NCBI GenBank assembly: GCA_020720185.1
Contig: DYPB01000002.1
Coordinates: 1-64,000, forward strand
Reading direction: 5' to 3'
Source of the DNA: Flavobacterium psychrophilum
GTDB taxonomy: Bacteria > Bacteroidota > Bacteroidia > Flavobacteriales > Flavobacteriaceae
Length of the DNA: 64,000 nucleotides
The notes beneath the pieces are model-generated. The model ran no database searches and had not been told where the DNA came from. It worked only from the letters and a program-made list of their open reading frames with translations. Made by a program: the position numbers and the translations under genes. This document shows, in pieces, positions 26,787-35,215 of this stretch (position 1 is its first letter; each line of letters opens with the position of its first letter).

Positions 26787-29285
26787 TTAGTCTAATAAAA
26801 AACCAAATTCATACAATTTCGGTTCTATTTTTGTTGCTAAAAGTTCTAATGCGTCTCTCAATTTTATTAATAATTCTGTATAGGTTTCGTCTTCACTTTT
26901 ATTCTTCATTCTGCCAGATTCGCTTCTTCCTTGAAAATATTCTTTAATATCGTACAACGAAGCGTTTACATTATACTCCCTCTCCCTCGAGGAAGGTTGG
27001 GCTGAAACTTGGTGGTAATATTTGTATGTTTTTTTGCCAGCATCAAAAACAGCCTGTGCGGTATCTGAAAAATGAATTGGTTTTTGATATTTTTTTTCTG
27101 CCTTACTAAATAAATCTACTGTAATTTCTGTATTAATTTTTCCAGCAATGAATAATGACATAAAGTTGCTTTCAAATTTTGTGCGTGCATTTACTTCTTT
27201 TTCAGTAAAAGGAATCCAATGATTAGTACCGTATTTAGATTGTATGTTATTGGTAAACAAAGCGTAAACTAAACAGTCTGATTGAAATTCTAAATCTTTC
27301 TCCCATTTTTTGTTTGGAAATAAAAATTGATCTCTATCATTTATCCAATTTGCTTTTATACATTTTCGAACAGTAAAATAGATACAAGCAAATAAAATAT
27401 TTTTTTGATTTATTAAGAACTGCCCAGCTTCTGTATTATAATTCATTTTGTTGTGTACAATTTGAATCATATTTTGATTTTGAAAATCACTACCTTTAAA
27501 TGGAAATTTACCAATTAATTGATTTTTTTTAATATCGGCTCTAAAAGGTTTTATCCAATCATTAATATATTGAGAATTGTCGTAAGAATAATACTTTTTT
27601 TTGCCAATATTTTTATTGTTTTTATCGAAAACATCAACAGTTATTTTTTTAAATTTTTCTTTTTTTGAAGTATTCCAAATTTTAAAACCAATAGGAAATT
27701 TGCCCACAACATTGTCAAAAGTATCTGCTGGAATAATAAATGCTTTTTCTAATTTTGCCAAGAAAAATTTTCTAAAATTCACAAAATGAGGACCAGATAA
27801 TGTTTTAAGTTTAGAAAATTCTGCAATTATACAATCGGGAATTTCAAAATAAATCCTTGTTAAAAACTGTGCAAATAGCTCTGCATTTCCTTGTCCAAGT
27901 TTTTCAGCATATTTTTTATTGGTTAAACTTTGTTCTATTCCACGATTTCCCTCATCTCTTACGGTTAATGTTTTTTTATTACTTGCTTCTTTATAAGGCG
28001 GATTCATATAAATAATCAACTTTTTCCTTTTTTCGGGATTGTTAATTATTTCTTGCAATGATTTTGGCAATTTATCAAACGAATCATTCAGAAAATCGAA
28101 CTTAAAAACATGGTCGTTTAAAAGATTTGATCCATTACCATCTACTGAATTTCTATTCATGGTTTGGATACGGTCTTCCATTACATTTACATCTTGAATA
28201 TCAAGTGTACTGGCATAAATGTTATATTTATTAGTTAATCCTGCTAGTAAATTTCCTGTTCCTGCGGCACAATCCCAGATATAATACTCCTCTTGCCAAT
28301 CTTCGCCAAGAACTTTTGCTATATATTCTTGCGATTTTTCTACCCATACACTTGGCGTAAAAAAACTTCCTTTTTCTTCCCTAACATCTTGAGGAACAAG
28401 CAACTCTCTTCTATTTGCCATATATTCCCAATAAGCCTCATTTGGTGGTCGTTCATATTTATTCCAAAACTGCTGGTGGGCTAATTGCTTGTCGTTGAAG
28501 GCGGTAGAACTCGACGAAAACAATCCAAAATCATTTATTTTTCTATCTAATTCGTAATAGTCTTTTTTAAGTAAAACGAATAATTTATCTTTAATACTTT
28601 CGTTTTCTATTGACAATAAATCCGCTAAATAAAAATCACCATCAATAATTCCTGCTTTTTTAGCAACATCCCAGTTTACTGCAATTGTGGGTTTTACAGT
28701 TGTTAGCCATTTGCTATAAATAACCATAAAATTGTTTTTATCAATTCTGATTTTTGAAGTTTCAGATTTGCCAACAATAAAATTATTTTCTATAAATTGA
28801 TGTATTTCTTTATTGTCATTTTCAAAATTAAACGATAAAGAATAGGTGTCTATAATAGTTTTAACTTTGTCATAAACTATTTTAAATTCTTTGGTTTCGT
28901 AGTTTGAGGAAGTTACATTCCAATTAAAATCATTGATATAAAAAATATCGCTTATGTTATTATACGGGAGAAATGCTATTTTTTCAGCATCAAAAGCACC
29001 CAAAAATGTGGGTGGCAAGTATTTATCAAAAGTTCGTGCTTTTCCAATGGTTAAAATTAATTGGACTATTGATTTATAAATATCAGACTTCCCTTTTTTT
29101 GCCTCTGCCCAAAGAAGTGATTCTTTATGAAACAAGTCGTCTTGTTCGCTATCTTTTGAGATAATTTGGTGTCGAGCAATACAAAAATCAACTTTACCAA
29201 TTATTCTTGTAGCGTCAAAACCTTCAAAATAGTCTTGTGCTATCTTATTTTTTAATTCCTCCTCTAATATATTGGTGTATTTCAT
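26787..29285 (-). CDS. single-chain restriction-modification enzyme (type IIG-like: PD-(D/E)XK nuclease + N6-adenine methyltransferase)
   Basis: An 832-residue protein. Near the N terminus, Asp33 (KVDFCIA) and Glu61-x-Lys63 (LLWAEAKKG) fit the catalytic core of a PD-(D/E)XK nuclease, followed by a helix with GxxK spacing. The middle has a complete N6-adenine methyltransferase: motif X-like KGSFFTP (305-311), SAM motif I DCAAGTGN (338-345) and catalytic NPPY (428-431). The remaining 350 residues would hold target recognition. A protein of this layout would recognise, methylate and cut DNA alone; the cutting part is inferred. It starts 9 nt after the CBS gene and ends 14 nt before nadK, the mark of an in-operon insertion. 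The target sequence is unknown. Confidence 0.85.
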   Translation of the reverse strand: MKYTNILEEELKNKIAQDYFEGFDATRIIGKVDFCIARHQIISKDSEQDDLFHKESLLWAEAKKGKSDIYKSIVQLILTIGKARTFDKYLPPTFLGAFDAEKIAFLPYNNISDIFYINDFNWNVTSSNYETKEFKIVYDKVKTIIDTYSLSFNFENDNKEIHQFIENNFIVGKSETSKIRIDKNNFMVIYSKWLTTVKPTIAVNWDVAKKAGIIDGDFYLADLLSIENESIKDKLFVLLKKDYYELDRKINDFGLFSSSSTAFNDKQLAHQQFWNKYERPPNEAYWEYMANRRELLVPQDVREEKGSFFTPSVWVEKSQEYIAKVLGEDWQEEYYIWDCAAGTGNLLAGLTNKYNIYASTLDIQDVNVMEDRIQTMNRNSVDGNGSNLLNDHVFKFDFLNDSFDKLPKSLQEIINNPEKRKKLIIYMNPPYKEASNKKTLTVRDEGNRGIEQSLTNKKYAEKLGQGNAELFAQFLTRIYFEIPDCIIAEFSKLKTLSGPHFVNFRKFFLAKLEKAFIIPADTFDNVVGKFPIGFKIWNTSKKEKFKKITVDVFDKNNKNIGKKKYYSYDNSQYINDWIKPFRADIKKNQLIGKFPFKGSDFQNQNMIQIVHNKMNYNTEAGQFLINQKNILFACIYFTVRKCIKANWINDRDQFLFPNKKWEKDLEFQSDCLVYALFTNNIQSKYGTNHWIPFTEKEVNARTKFESNFMSLFIAGKINTEITVDLFSKAEKKYQKPIHFSDTAQAVFDAGKKTYKYYHQVSAQPSSREREYNVNASLYDIKEYFQGRSESGRMKNKSEDETYTELLIKLRDALELLATKIEPKLYEFGFLLD

Positions 29286-29294
29286 TTTATGATT

Positions 29295-29954
29295 TTAAAT
29301 ACTCAAATATTTTTCTAAATATTCGCTCCTATCTTTCAAAAGATTAATAAAATTATCTTCCTGATGATTCGAAATAATTTCATAACCATACCTACGAAAG
29401 GATTGAATGATATTATTCATTTCGCCAACAGCAATTTTTATGGTAATTTCTACCTCCAAATTGTCTGAATTTGAAATAAAAACGCCTAATAATTTACCGT
29501 TATTTCCTTCCACAATTTGAGTTATTTGACCTATTGAATAATCGAACGCAGCTTTTTTAATTACTATAATACTTCCTTGTTCTTTTAAAAAAGGAGTTTG
29601 ATTAAAAAATCCAACAATAGATTCTAATTCATAATAACCTAAATATTTTTGGTCTTGGTCTAAAACTGGAATTAAATTAGTATTATTTTTAGCAAATGAT
29701 TCTAAAATTTCCATCCAACTCTGACCTTCTCTTACAAAAAAACCTTCTAATGAGTAAAGATAATCTGCAACTGTTTTGTCTGGATCAAAATTTTCTAAAT
29801 CCTCTTTTGAAAAACTTCCTATATAAGTATTATCTTGAATTACTGGAAAATGTGAGAAATTTTTATCTTCAAAAAAATCTCGAACATCAAGAATTGACTC
29901 TTTGTTATTTATCGGTCTGTAATCGTTATTGATATAATCTGTAACTGTTGTCAT
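29295..29954 (-). CDS. CBS-domain protein with C-terminal ACT-like region
   Basis: A 219-residue cytoplasmic protein. Two CBS motifs fill residues about 1-125 (FSHFPVIQDNTYIGSFSKEDL and NLIPVLDQDQKYLGYYELESI), which usually bind adenosyl nucleotides. The last part (about 130-219) has the beta-alpha pattern of an ACT-like regulatory fold (GSIIVIKKAAFDYSIGQITQIVE). CBS-nadK adjacency in relatives suggests a regulatory tie to NAD(P), but this is inference. It is divergent from pdxJ and heads the unit that continues into the restriction-modification gene and nadK. Confidence 0.85.
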   Translation of the reverse strand: MTTVTDYINNDYRPINNKESILDVRDFFEDKNFSHFPVIQDNTYIGSFSKEDLENFDPDKTVADYLYSLEGFFVREGQSWMEILESFAKNNTNLIPVLDQDQKYLGYYELESIVGFFNQTPFLKEQGSIIVIKKAAFDYSIGQITQIVEGNNGKLLGVFISNSDNLEVEITIKIAVGEMNNIIQSFRRYGYEIISNHQEDNFINLLKDRSEYLEKYLSI

Positions 29955-30039
29955 CTTTTTTTAATTATCGATGTAAATTTATTAAAATTAAACAAAAATG
30001 AGTTTGTTTTCGTTGTATTTTTGCAAAAAAATTAATTTT

Positions 30040-30756
30040 ATGACAAAATTAAGCGTAAACATAAATAAAATTGCCACTTTGCGAAACTCTCGTGGTGGCA
30101 ATGTTCCAAATTTATTACAAGTTGCAAAAGATATTCAAAAATTTGGAGCACAAGGAATTACAATTCATCCACGACCAGATGAGCGCCACATTCGGTATCA
30201 AGATGCCAGAGATTTGAAGACAATTATTTACACCGAATACAATATTGAAGGCAATCCTGTCGAGAAATCTTTCGTGGATTTGGTACTGGAAATTAAACCA
30301 ACACAAGTAACTTTAGTGCCAGATGGAAATGATAATTTAACCTCAAATGCGGGTTGGAATACCATAAAAAACAAAGATTTTTTAACTGAAATTGTTGCCG
30401 AATTTAAACGAAATGGAATTCGAACATCTATATTTGTAGATCCTGATAATCAAATGATTGAAGGAGCAAAAGTTATTGGCACTGATAGAATTGAACTTTA
30501 TACAGAATCGTTTGCTCATCAATTTGGATTAGGGAATAGGGACGAAATTTTAAAATTTACTACTGCTGCAAATTTAGCCTCTGAACTCAAGATAGGCATT
30601 AATGCAGGACATGATTTAAGTTTGGATAATATTTTGTTTTTTAAACAAAACATACCTAATTTACTCGAAGTTTCTATTGGTCATGCCTTAATTTCAGAAG
30701 CTATTTATCTTGGTTTGGATAATGTTGTGAATATGTATTTACAAAAGCTGAAATAA
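30040..30756 (+). CDS. pdxJ: pyridoxine 5'-phosphate synthase
   Basis: Condenses the PdxA product with deoxyxylulose phosphate to form pyridoxine phosphate. The 238 residues from the ATG at 30040 start KLSVNINKIATLRNSRGG, with the catalytic motif ITIHPRPDERHI and the glutamate of the VTLVPD region. GINAGHDLS and VSIGHALISEA close the TIM barrel. The frame continues upstream to a codon at 29998 through the promoter region (TATTTTTG at 30016), so the later ATG is used. Confidence 0.95.
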   Translation: MTKLSVNINKIATLRNSRGGNVPNLLQVAKDIQKFGAQGITIHPRPDERHIRYQDARDLKTIIYTEYNIEGNPVEKSFVDLVLEIKPTQVTLVPDGNDNLTSNAGWNTIKNKDFLTEIVAEFKRNGIRTSIFVDPDNQMIEGAKVIGTDRIELYTESFAHQFGLGNRDEILKFTTAANLASELKIGINAGHDLSLDNILFFKQNIPNLLEVSIGHALISEAIYLGLDNVVNMYLQKLK

Positions 30757-30760
30757 TTTA

Positions 30761-30936
30761 AACCCAAATTACGCATTAGACTTCGTTATGAAAACCCAAA
30801 ATGCAATAAAAATAAGTGCTCACGGACTATTTTTGAAGAAAGAATACTTTTGTATTTTGAATTTAAAAATAGGAGTAAGTGCTTGTTTTTGAAGTAGTTT
30901 GAGTTTGGAATAGATTTCTAATGCGTAATTTGGGTT
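30761..30936. mobile_element. MITE-like element with perfect 20-bp terminal inverted repeats
   Basis: AACCCAAATTACGCATTAGA at 30761-30780 recurs as an exact inverted copy at 30917-30936, bounding 176 bp without a coding frame. Inside, the phrase TAAGTGCT followed by TTTTTGAAG occurs twice. No clear target duplication flanks it. The size, exact ends and lack of coding capacity fit a non-autonomous transposon remnant; no related transposase is seen in the window. Confidence 0.6.
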
Positions 30937-31190
30937 AAAGTTACCTATAATTTTTCAAAAGATACTAATTTCTTATCTTACCGCATCGAAACAAGTTATA
31001 TTAACCCGACGAAAGAAAATAGATAAAAGAAAATAGACTATATGTCTTATTTTCAAAAGTTTATATTTTTTTAATTTACTGATATATTACCGTCATTTTA
31101 ATATTTAAAATTAATTTTGATTTCAAAACCTAATGTAAAATTACACTCCGTCATTTGAATAGAGATAGATTATTCTAAACTTAATTTAAA
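30937..31190. other. non-coding A/T-rich stretch
   Basis: Between the inverted-repeat element and the ompA terminator I see no frame with a credible start, no tRNA and no consensus promoter. Confidence 0.6.
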
Positions 31191-31224
31191 ATAAAAAGAG
31201 GCTGTCATTTCTGACAGCCTCTCT
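31191..31224 (-). terminator. terminator after the OmpA-family gene
   Basis: AGAGGCTGTCA (31197-31207) pairs with TGACAGCCTCT (31212-31222) over a 4-nt loop; on the minus strand it runs into five T. Confidence 0.9.
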
Positions 31225-31246
31225 TATTTGATATTTAAAAATTAAA

Positions 31247-32650
31247 TTATTTTACTAATTTAACTTCAACTCTTCTGTTATTAACTTTTCCAGCTTTAGT
31301 TTTGTTGCTATCTATTGGCATAGTCTCTCCAAAACCTTTTGATGATAATCTAGAAGTAGCAATTCCATTATCTACTAAATATTTAACAACTGCAGCTGCT
31401 CTATTTTCAGATAATTTCATATTTGCAACATCTTTTCCATCGCTATCAGTATGTCCTTCTAAGCTGAAGTTAGCAGCAGGATATTCTTTTAGGATTGCAG
31501 TCATTGCTTCTAATACTGGCATTGTTTGTGCTTGGAATGAAGATTTTGATGTTTCAAACAAAATAGTTTTAGCATAATCATTTAATCTTTTCATTACGCT
31601 GTCATCAACAACTTGTTCTGGGCAACCAAAGTTTGCAACAGTTCCTTTTACAGCTGGACATTTGTCATCTTTATCAAGAACTGAATCTTCGTCTGTATCT
31701 GGCCATGGGCAACCTGCGTTTGCTGTTGGTCCTTTTACCGTTGGACATTTATCAGATGCGTCAGCAACACCGTCTCCGTCAGTATCAGGACAACCTGCTA
31801 ATGATTTTAAACCTGCTACAGTTGGACATTTGTCATCTTTATCAGCAACACCGTCTCCGTCAGTATCAGGACAACCATTGAAAGCTGCTAAACCAAAATC
31901 ATCTGGACAAGAGTCATCTTTATCAATAACTTTATCTCCATCTCTATCTGGACAACCATTAAATTCTTTAGTACCTGCTTCGTTTGGACAAGCATCGTCT
32001 TTGTCGTAAATTCCATCTGAATCAGTATCTTTTCCTCCAAATTTGAAAGAAAGACCTAAAAAGTGTTGTACTACTGTAGGAAGATTAGCTGCTGTTCCTC
32101 TCAATGCTGTATCATCGAATGAGTGTTTGTATGTAGCATTGTATGACAATCCTACCATATCAGTAAACCAATAAGCTAAACCTAAACCAGCGTTTAGTGT
32201 TCCTGCTTTTGCATCTTCTCCCATCCAAGTATAACCTCCACCAATGTTTGCAGACGGTTCGAATTTTTTAGATTTTATTAGACTCATGAAACTGTATTTA
32301 ATAACAGCATCGGCAGAATAATAATTCAAATCATTAGGATTTGTAACTAAATAGCTTCCTGTAGCTACAAATTTTGTAATTTTGTTTACAGATCCTGTAA
32401 GTCCGAATGAGAAATTATCTCCAACATATTTTGATACATTTAAGTAAGATACCGATGGAATATAGTTCCAGTTGTCTTTTGCATTAAAAAATTGAGAGAA
32501 TTGATCAGTTACTTTAGATGCTGCGCTTACACGAGTATCTACTACATTTGCTCCAAAGCTTATTGCCCATGGATTGTTACTGTCTTGTGCTTGCGAGTTT
32601 AAACCTGCAAGTAATAGCACAACAGCAAATAATTTGTTAAGATGTTTCAT
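31247..32650 (-). CDS. OmpA-family outer-membrane protein with thrombospondin type 3 repeats
   Basis: A 467-residue abundant-type outer-membrane protein. The ATG at 32650 gives the signal peptide [22 protein letters not shown]. Then come a predicted eight-strand barrel (about 22-210), a calcium-binding linker of acidic repeats (about 212-340; units like [15 protein letters not shown]), and a C-terminal OmpA domain (about 350-467; [28 protein letters not shown]) that binds peptidoglycan. An upstream in-frame ATG at 32686 overlaps the promoter and is rejected. It has a full promoter and a strong terminator, so it is a single gene. Confidence 0.93.
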   Translation of the reverse strand: MKHLNKLFAVVLLLAGLNSQAQDSNNPWAISFGANVVDTRVSAASKVTDQFSQFFNAKDNWNYIPSVSYLNVSKYVGDNFSFGLTGSVNKITKFVATGSYLVTNPNDLNYYSADAVIKYSFMSLIKSKKFEPSANIGGGYTWMGEDAKAGTLNAGLGLAYWFTDMVGLSYNATYKHSFDDTALRGTAANLPTVVQHFLGLSFKFGGKDTDSDGIYDKDDACPNEAGTKEFNGCPDRDGDKVIDKDDSCPDDFGLAAFNGCPDTDGDGVADKDDKCPTVAGLKSLAGCPDTDGDGVADASDKCPTVKGPTANAGCPWPDTDEDSVLDKDDKCPAVKGTVANFGCPEQVVDDSVMKRLNDYAKTILFETSKSSFQAQTMPVLEAMTAILKEYPAANFSLEGHTDSDGKDVANMKLSENRAAAVVKYLVDNGIATSRLSSKGFGETMPIDSNKTKAGKVNNRRVEVKLVK

Positions 32651-32683
32651 ACTTTTAAATTTGTTTAAATTATAATATTTAGG

Positions 32684-32713
32684 CAAAAATAATACTTAAT
32701 TTTTAATTTCAAA
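32684..32713 (-). promoter_or_regulatory. promoter of the OmpA-family gene
   Basis: On the minus strand TTTTG and TATTTTTG (plus-strand CAAAAATA, 32684-32691) are separated by 18 nt, a full match to the Bacteroidota promoter. It lies 34 nt upstream of the chosen ATG. Confidence 0.75.
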
Positions 32714-32787
32714 ACGAAACGCTAAAAAAATTAATGTTTGAATCAATCTTTTTAGCGTCTTTGTAAGGGGGAAATTAAGAATTTTTT

Positions 32788-34395
32788 TTATTCTAATTCT
32801 ATTTTTTTTAGTGATGCTTTTTCAGCCAAAATTATGGCATTGTAGGCATTTACTATTTTTCCTGATTTACAAGCGTTTGCAAAAGGACGATTTTCTTTAT
32901 TCTCGCCTAAAACAACTGGAATTGTTATTGAAGTTCCAGATTCCATAATAATTTGTTTTACTTGTTTGGCAGATAATTTAGGATAGTACGAACGGATTAA
33001 AGCGGCAACACCCGCAACATTTGGCGATGCCATAGAGGTGCCTTGCTCATATTTATATTTTCCGTTCGGCACGGTAGCGTAAATTTTCATCCCTGGCGAA
33101 TAGATATCTACATTTTTTGTTCCGAAATTAGAAAAATTGGCTACCATATTTGCTCCATAGCTTGAATTTAATGCTCCTATTGACAAGAAGTTATCTGAAA
33201 TTTCGATTGATTTATCCATAGAGTCATTTGGGTAATTGTCTTCAATATCTACATCTTTACCGTCGTTTCCTGCTGCATGAACGATTAGCACATCTTTACT
33301 TTCGGCATATTTTATTGCTTCCCAAACCCATTCTTTGTGTGGTGAATAATCTTTACCAAAGCTACCATTGATTACTTTTGCTCCATTATCTACTGCGTAT
33401 CTTATGGCAAGTGCGATATCTTTATCGTATTCATCTCCGTTTGGTACCGCACGGCAAGCTAATATTGAAATATTAGAATTCACTACACCATCTCCTCCTA
33501 TTTTATTTCCACGAATTTGTGCTATAATTCCTGCAACATGTGTTCCGTGTAATGCGTTTTCTACATCAAGACCTTTTACATTATTATTACCGTATTTTTT
33601 ATCGTTAATATCTTCCGGATTATCTCCTGTTTTTCTACCATTAAAATCTACATTCAAATTGTAATTTATTTGCCCATAAATATAATCAATATATTCTTTA
33701 ATTTCTGATTGAAACCCTTCGCCTGCTTGGGTTGCAATACTTGTCATAATCATTTTTGATTTTAACAAGGACTCATCCGTAGTGGTTATTCCTTTTAAAT
33801 CATCAATGGAGTAAAGTTCTTTTTTTAGGTGTTTTCTAATGTTCTTATCGGCATTGGCTATCATATCAACCTGTTCTTTTTGTGGGGTAACTTCTGCTAA
33901 TTTTTTATCTAATTCTGCCTTTGCTTTTGCATAATCAGGGCCGTTACTGCCTTTTTTTACAATCCGGGTTAATTCTAATTGTTCATCGTAAGTATCTCCA
34001 AGAAAATTCCAACCATTGATATCGTCAATGTATCCATTATTGTCATCGTCTTTTTTGTTTCCTGCAATTTCTTTTTTATTGACCCAAATTTTTCCTTTCA
34101 AATCTGGATGGTCAATGTCAAGACCAGAATCTACAACTCCTACTATAATAGGTGTTGATTTTCTTCCTTTTAATAATTCTTTGTAAGTTCTATCAATGCT
34201 CATTCCGGGCACGGTGTCTTTATCAATATCTAAATGACTCCATCTTTTTAAATCGGCTTCCTTAATAGGTGTTGTTTTTGTTGGTCGTTTATCAATGTTT
34301 ACAGGATTTGTGCTAATCATTTGCCCGACAGACCCGCAGCCTACTACTGCAAAGGCAATTATTGTTGCTACACAGAAAGATTTGTTTAGTTTCAT
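32788..34395 (-). CDS. S8 subtilisin-like serine protease lipoprotein
   Basis: A 535-residue exported protease. The signal peptide ends at Cys20 in a lipobox (FAVVGC), so it is probably anchored to the outer or inner membrane. The catalytic triad is Asp89 (VGVVDSGLD), His283 (ALHGTHVAG) and Ser454 (GTSMASPNVAG). Asp and His are separated by an unusually large insert (about 135-275) rich in Lys and Glu, including helices of the PDYAKAKAELDKKLAEV type. Similar Bacteroidota S8 lipoproteins have this insert, but their substrates are unknown. It stands alone between the ompA gene and an unknown barrel gene. Confidence 0.92.
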   Translation of the reverse strand: MKLNKSFCVATIIAFAVVGCGSVGQMISTNPVNIDKRPTKTTPIKEADLKRWSHLDIDKDTVPGMSIDRTYKELLKGRKSTPIIVGVVDSGLDIDHPDLKGKIWVNKKEIAGNKKDDDNNGYIDDINGWNFLGDTYDEQLELTRIVKKGSNGPDYAKAKAELDKKLAEVTPQKEQVDMIANADKNIRKHLKKELYSIDDLKGITTTDESLLKSKMIMTSIATQAGEGFQSEIKEYIDYIYGQINYNLNVDFNGRKTGDNPEDINDKKYGNNNVKGLDVENALHGTHVAGIIAQIRGNKIGGDGVVNSNISILACRAVPNGDEYDKDIALAIRYAVDNGAKVINGSFGKDYSPHKEWVWEAIKYAESKDVLIVHAAGNDGKDVDIEDNYPNDSMDKSIEISDNFLSIGALNSSYGANMVANFSNFGTKNVDIYSPGMKIYATVPNGKYKYEQGTSMASPNVAGVAALIRSYYPKLSAKQVKQIIMESGTSITIPVVLGENKENRPFANACKSGKIVNAYNAIILAEKASLKKIELE

Positions 34396-34597
34396 ATATA
34401 TAAATTTATTTGGTTATCAGTTGTATTATCTGTCTGTCAATAGGCAGATTTTATTGTTTTTTATTGGTTAATTTTACTTACACCGATTTGTTATATTTCG
34501 GTCTATTGTGAGGTTAGTATTGATTTTATTTATTTGTTACAAAAATAAGAATATTATTACCAAACTGTCATTTTTTTGACAATTATAATAGTTTGGG

Positions 34598-35194
34598 TTA
34601 AAAAAAAGCTTCTGGGTAAATTATTATTTTCACGATATAAATGGGAGCATTAAAAGCTGTTTTTAATTTAGCTTGCCTGTTTATCAAGTTTCTGTATCCA
34701 AAACCTGCTCCAAGACCTATCCAATCATTAATTTTATATCCCGCCTGACCAGATATTTCATTTACCAACAGACTAACATTTACATCACTTACTATTTCGT
34801 CGTTAATCTCCTGAGTAAAACTCGGTTTTCCGTAGCCAATTTGCTCGGTTACAAAGCATTCCCAGTTTTTATTTTTATATAAAATCCAATCGTTAAAAAG
34901 GCTTATGTACCAAAAATTAACCGTATTTGTTTCTTCTTTTCCTGTCCTTTTATTAAGATATTGTATCGTTACGGGATTTATAATAAACGACACTCCGAGT
35001 CCTAAACGGGTTTTATTTTTGTACTGAATTCCTACTTTTGCTCCAAAAATAGTGATGTCGTTTTTCGCAATACTTGAAAATCTATTGTCAAGCTGAAAGG
35101 CAAATTTCCATTTTTTGACCTCATTGTTTTGTGAAAAAACAGAGTTTGATAGGCATATTAATAAAACGAAAAGTATATTTTTAGGCTTAAACAT
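34598..35194 (-). CDS. predicted small outer-membrane beta-barrel protein
   Basis: A 198-residue protein of unknown function. The signal peptide MFKPKNILFVLLICLSNSVFSQ is followed by alternating strands (FAFQLDNRFSSI, RLGLGVSFIINPV, WYISLFNDWILY, GLGAGFGYRNLI) consistent with an 8-strand barrel, ending in aromatic residues (YPEAFF) as outer-membrane proteins do. It lies 21 nt after the membrane protein gene at 35216 on the same strand, so co-transcription is likely. No family was recognised. Confidence 0.7.
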   Translation of the reverse strand: MFKPKNILFVLLICLSNSVFSQNNEVKKWKFAFQLDNRFSSIAKNDITIFGAKVGIQYKNKTRLGLGVSFIINPVTIQYLNKRTGKEETNTVNFWYISLFNDWILYKNKNWECFVTEQIGYGKPSFTQEINDEIVSDVNVSLLVNEISGQAGYKINDWIGLGAGFGYRNLINRQAKLKTAFNAPIYIVKIIIYPEAFF

Positions 35195-35215
35195 TGTTGT
35201 TTTTTTGAAATGAAA

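Noticed and set aside
33368-33664. 98-codon plus-strand frame inside the subtilase gene
   Set aside because: It is antisense to a fully conserved catalytic region of the protease.
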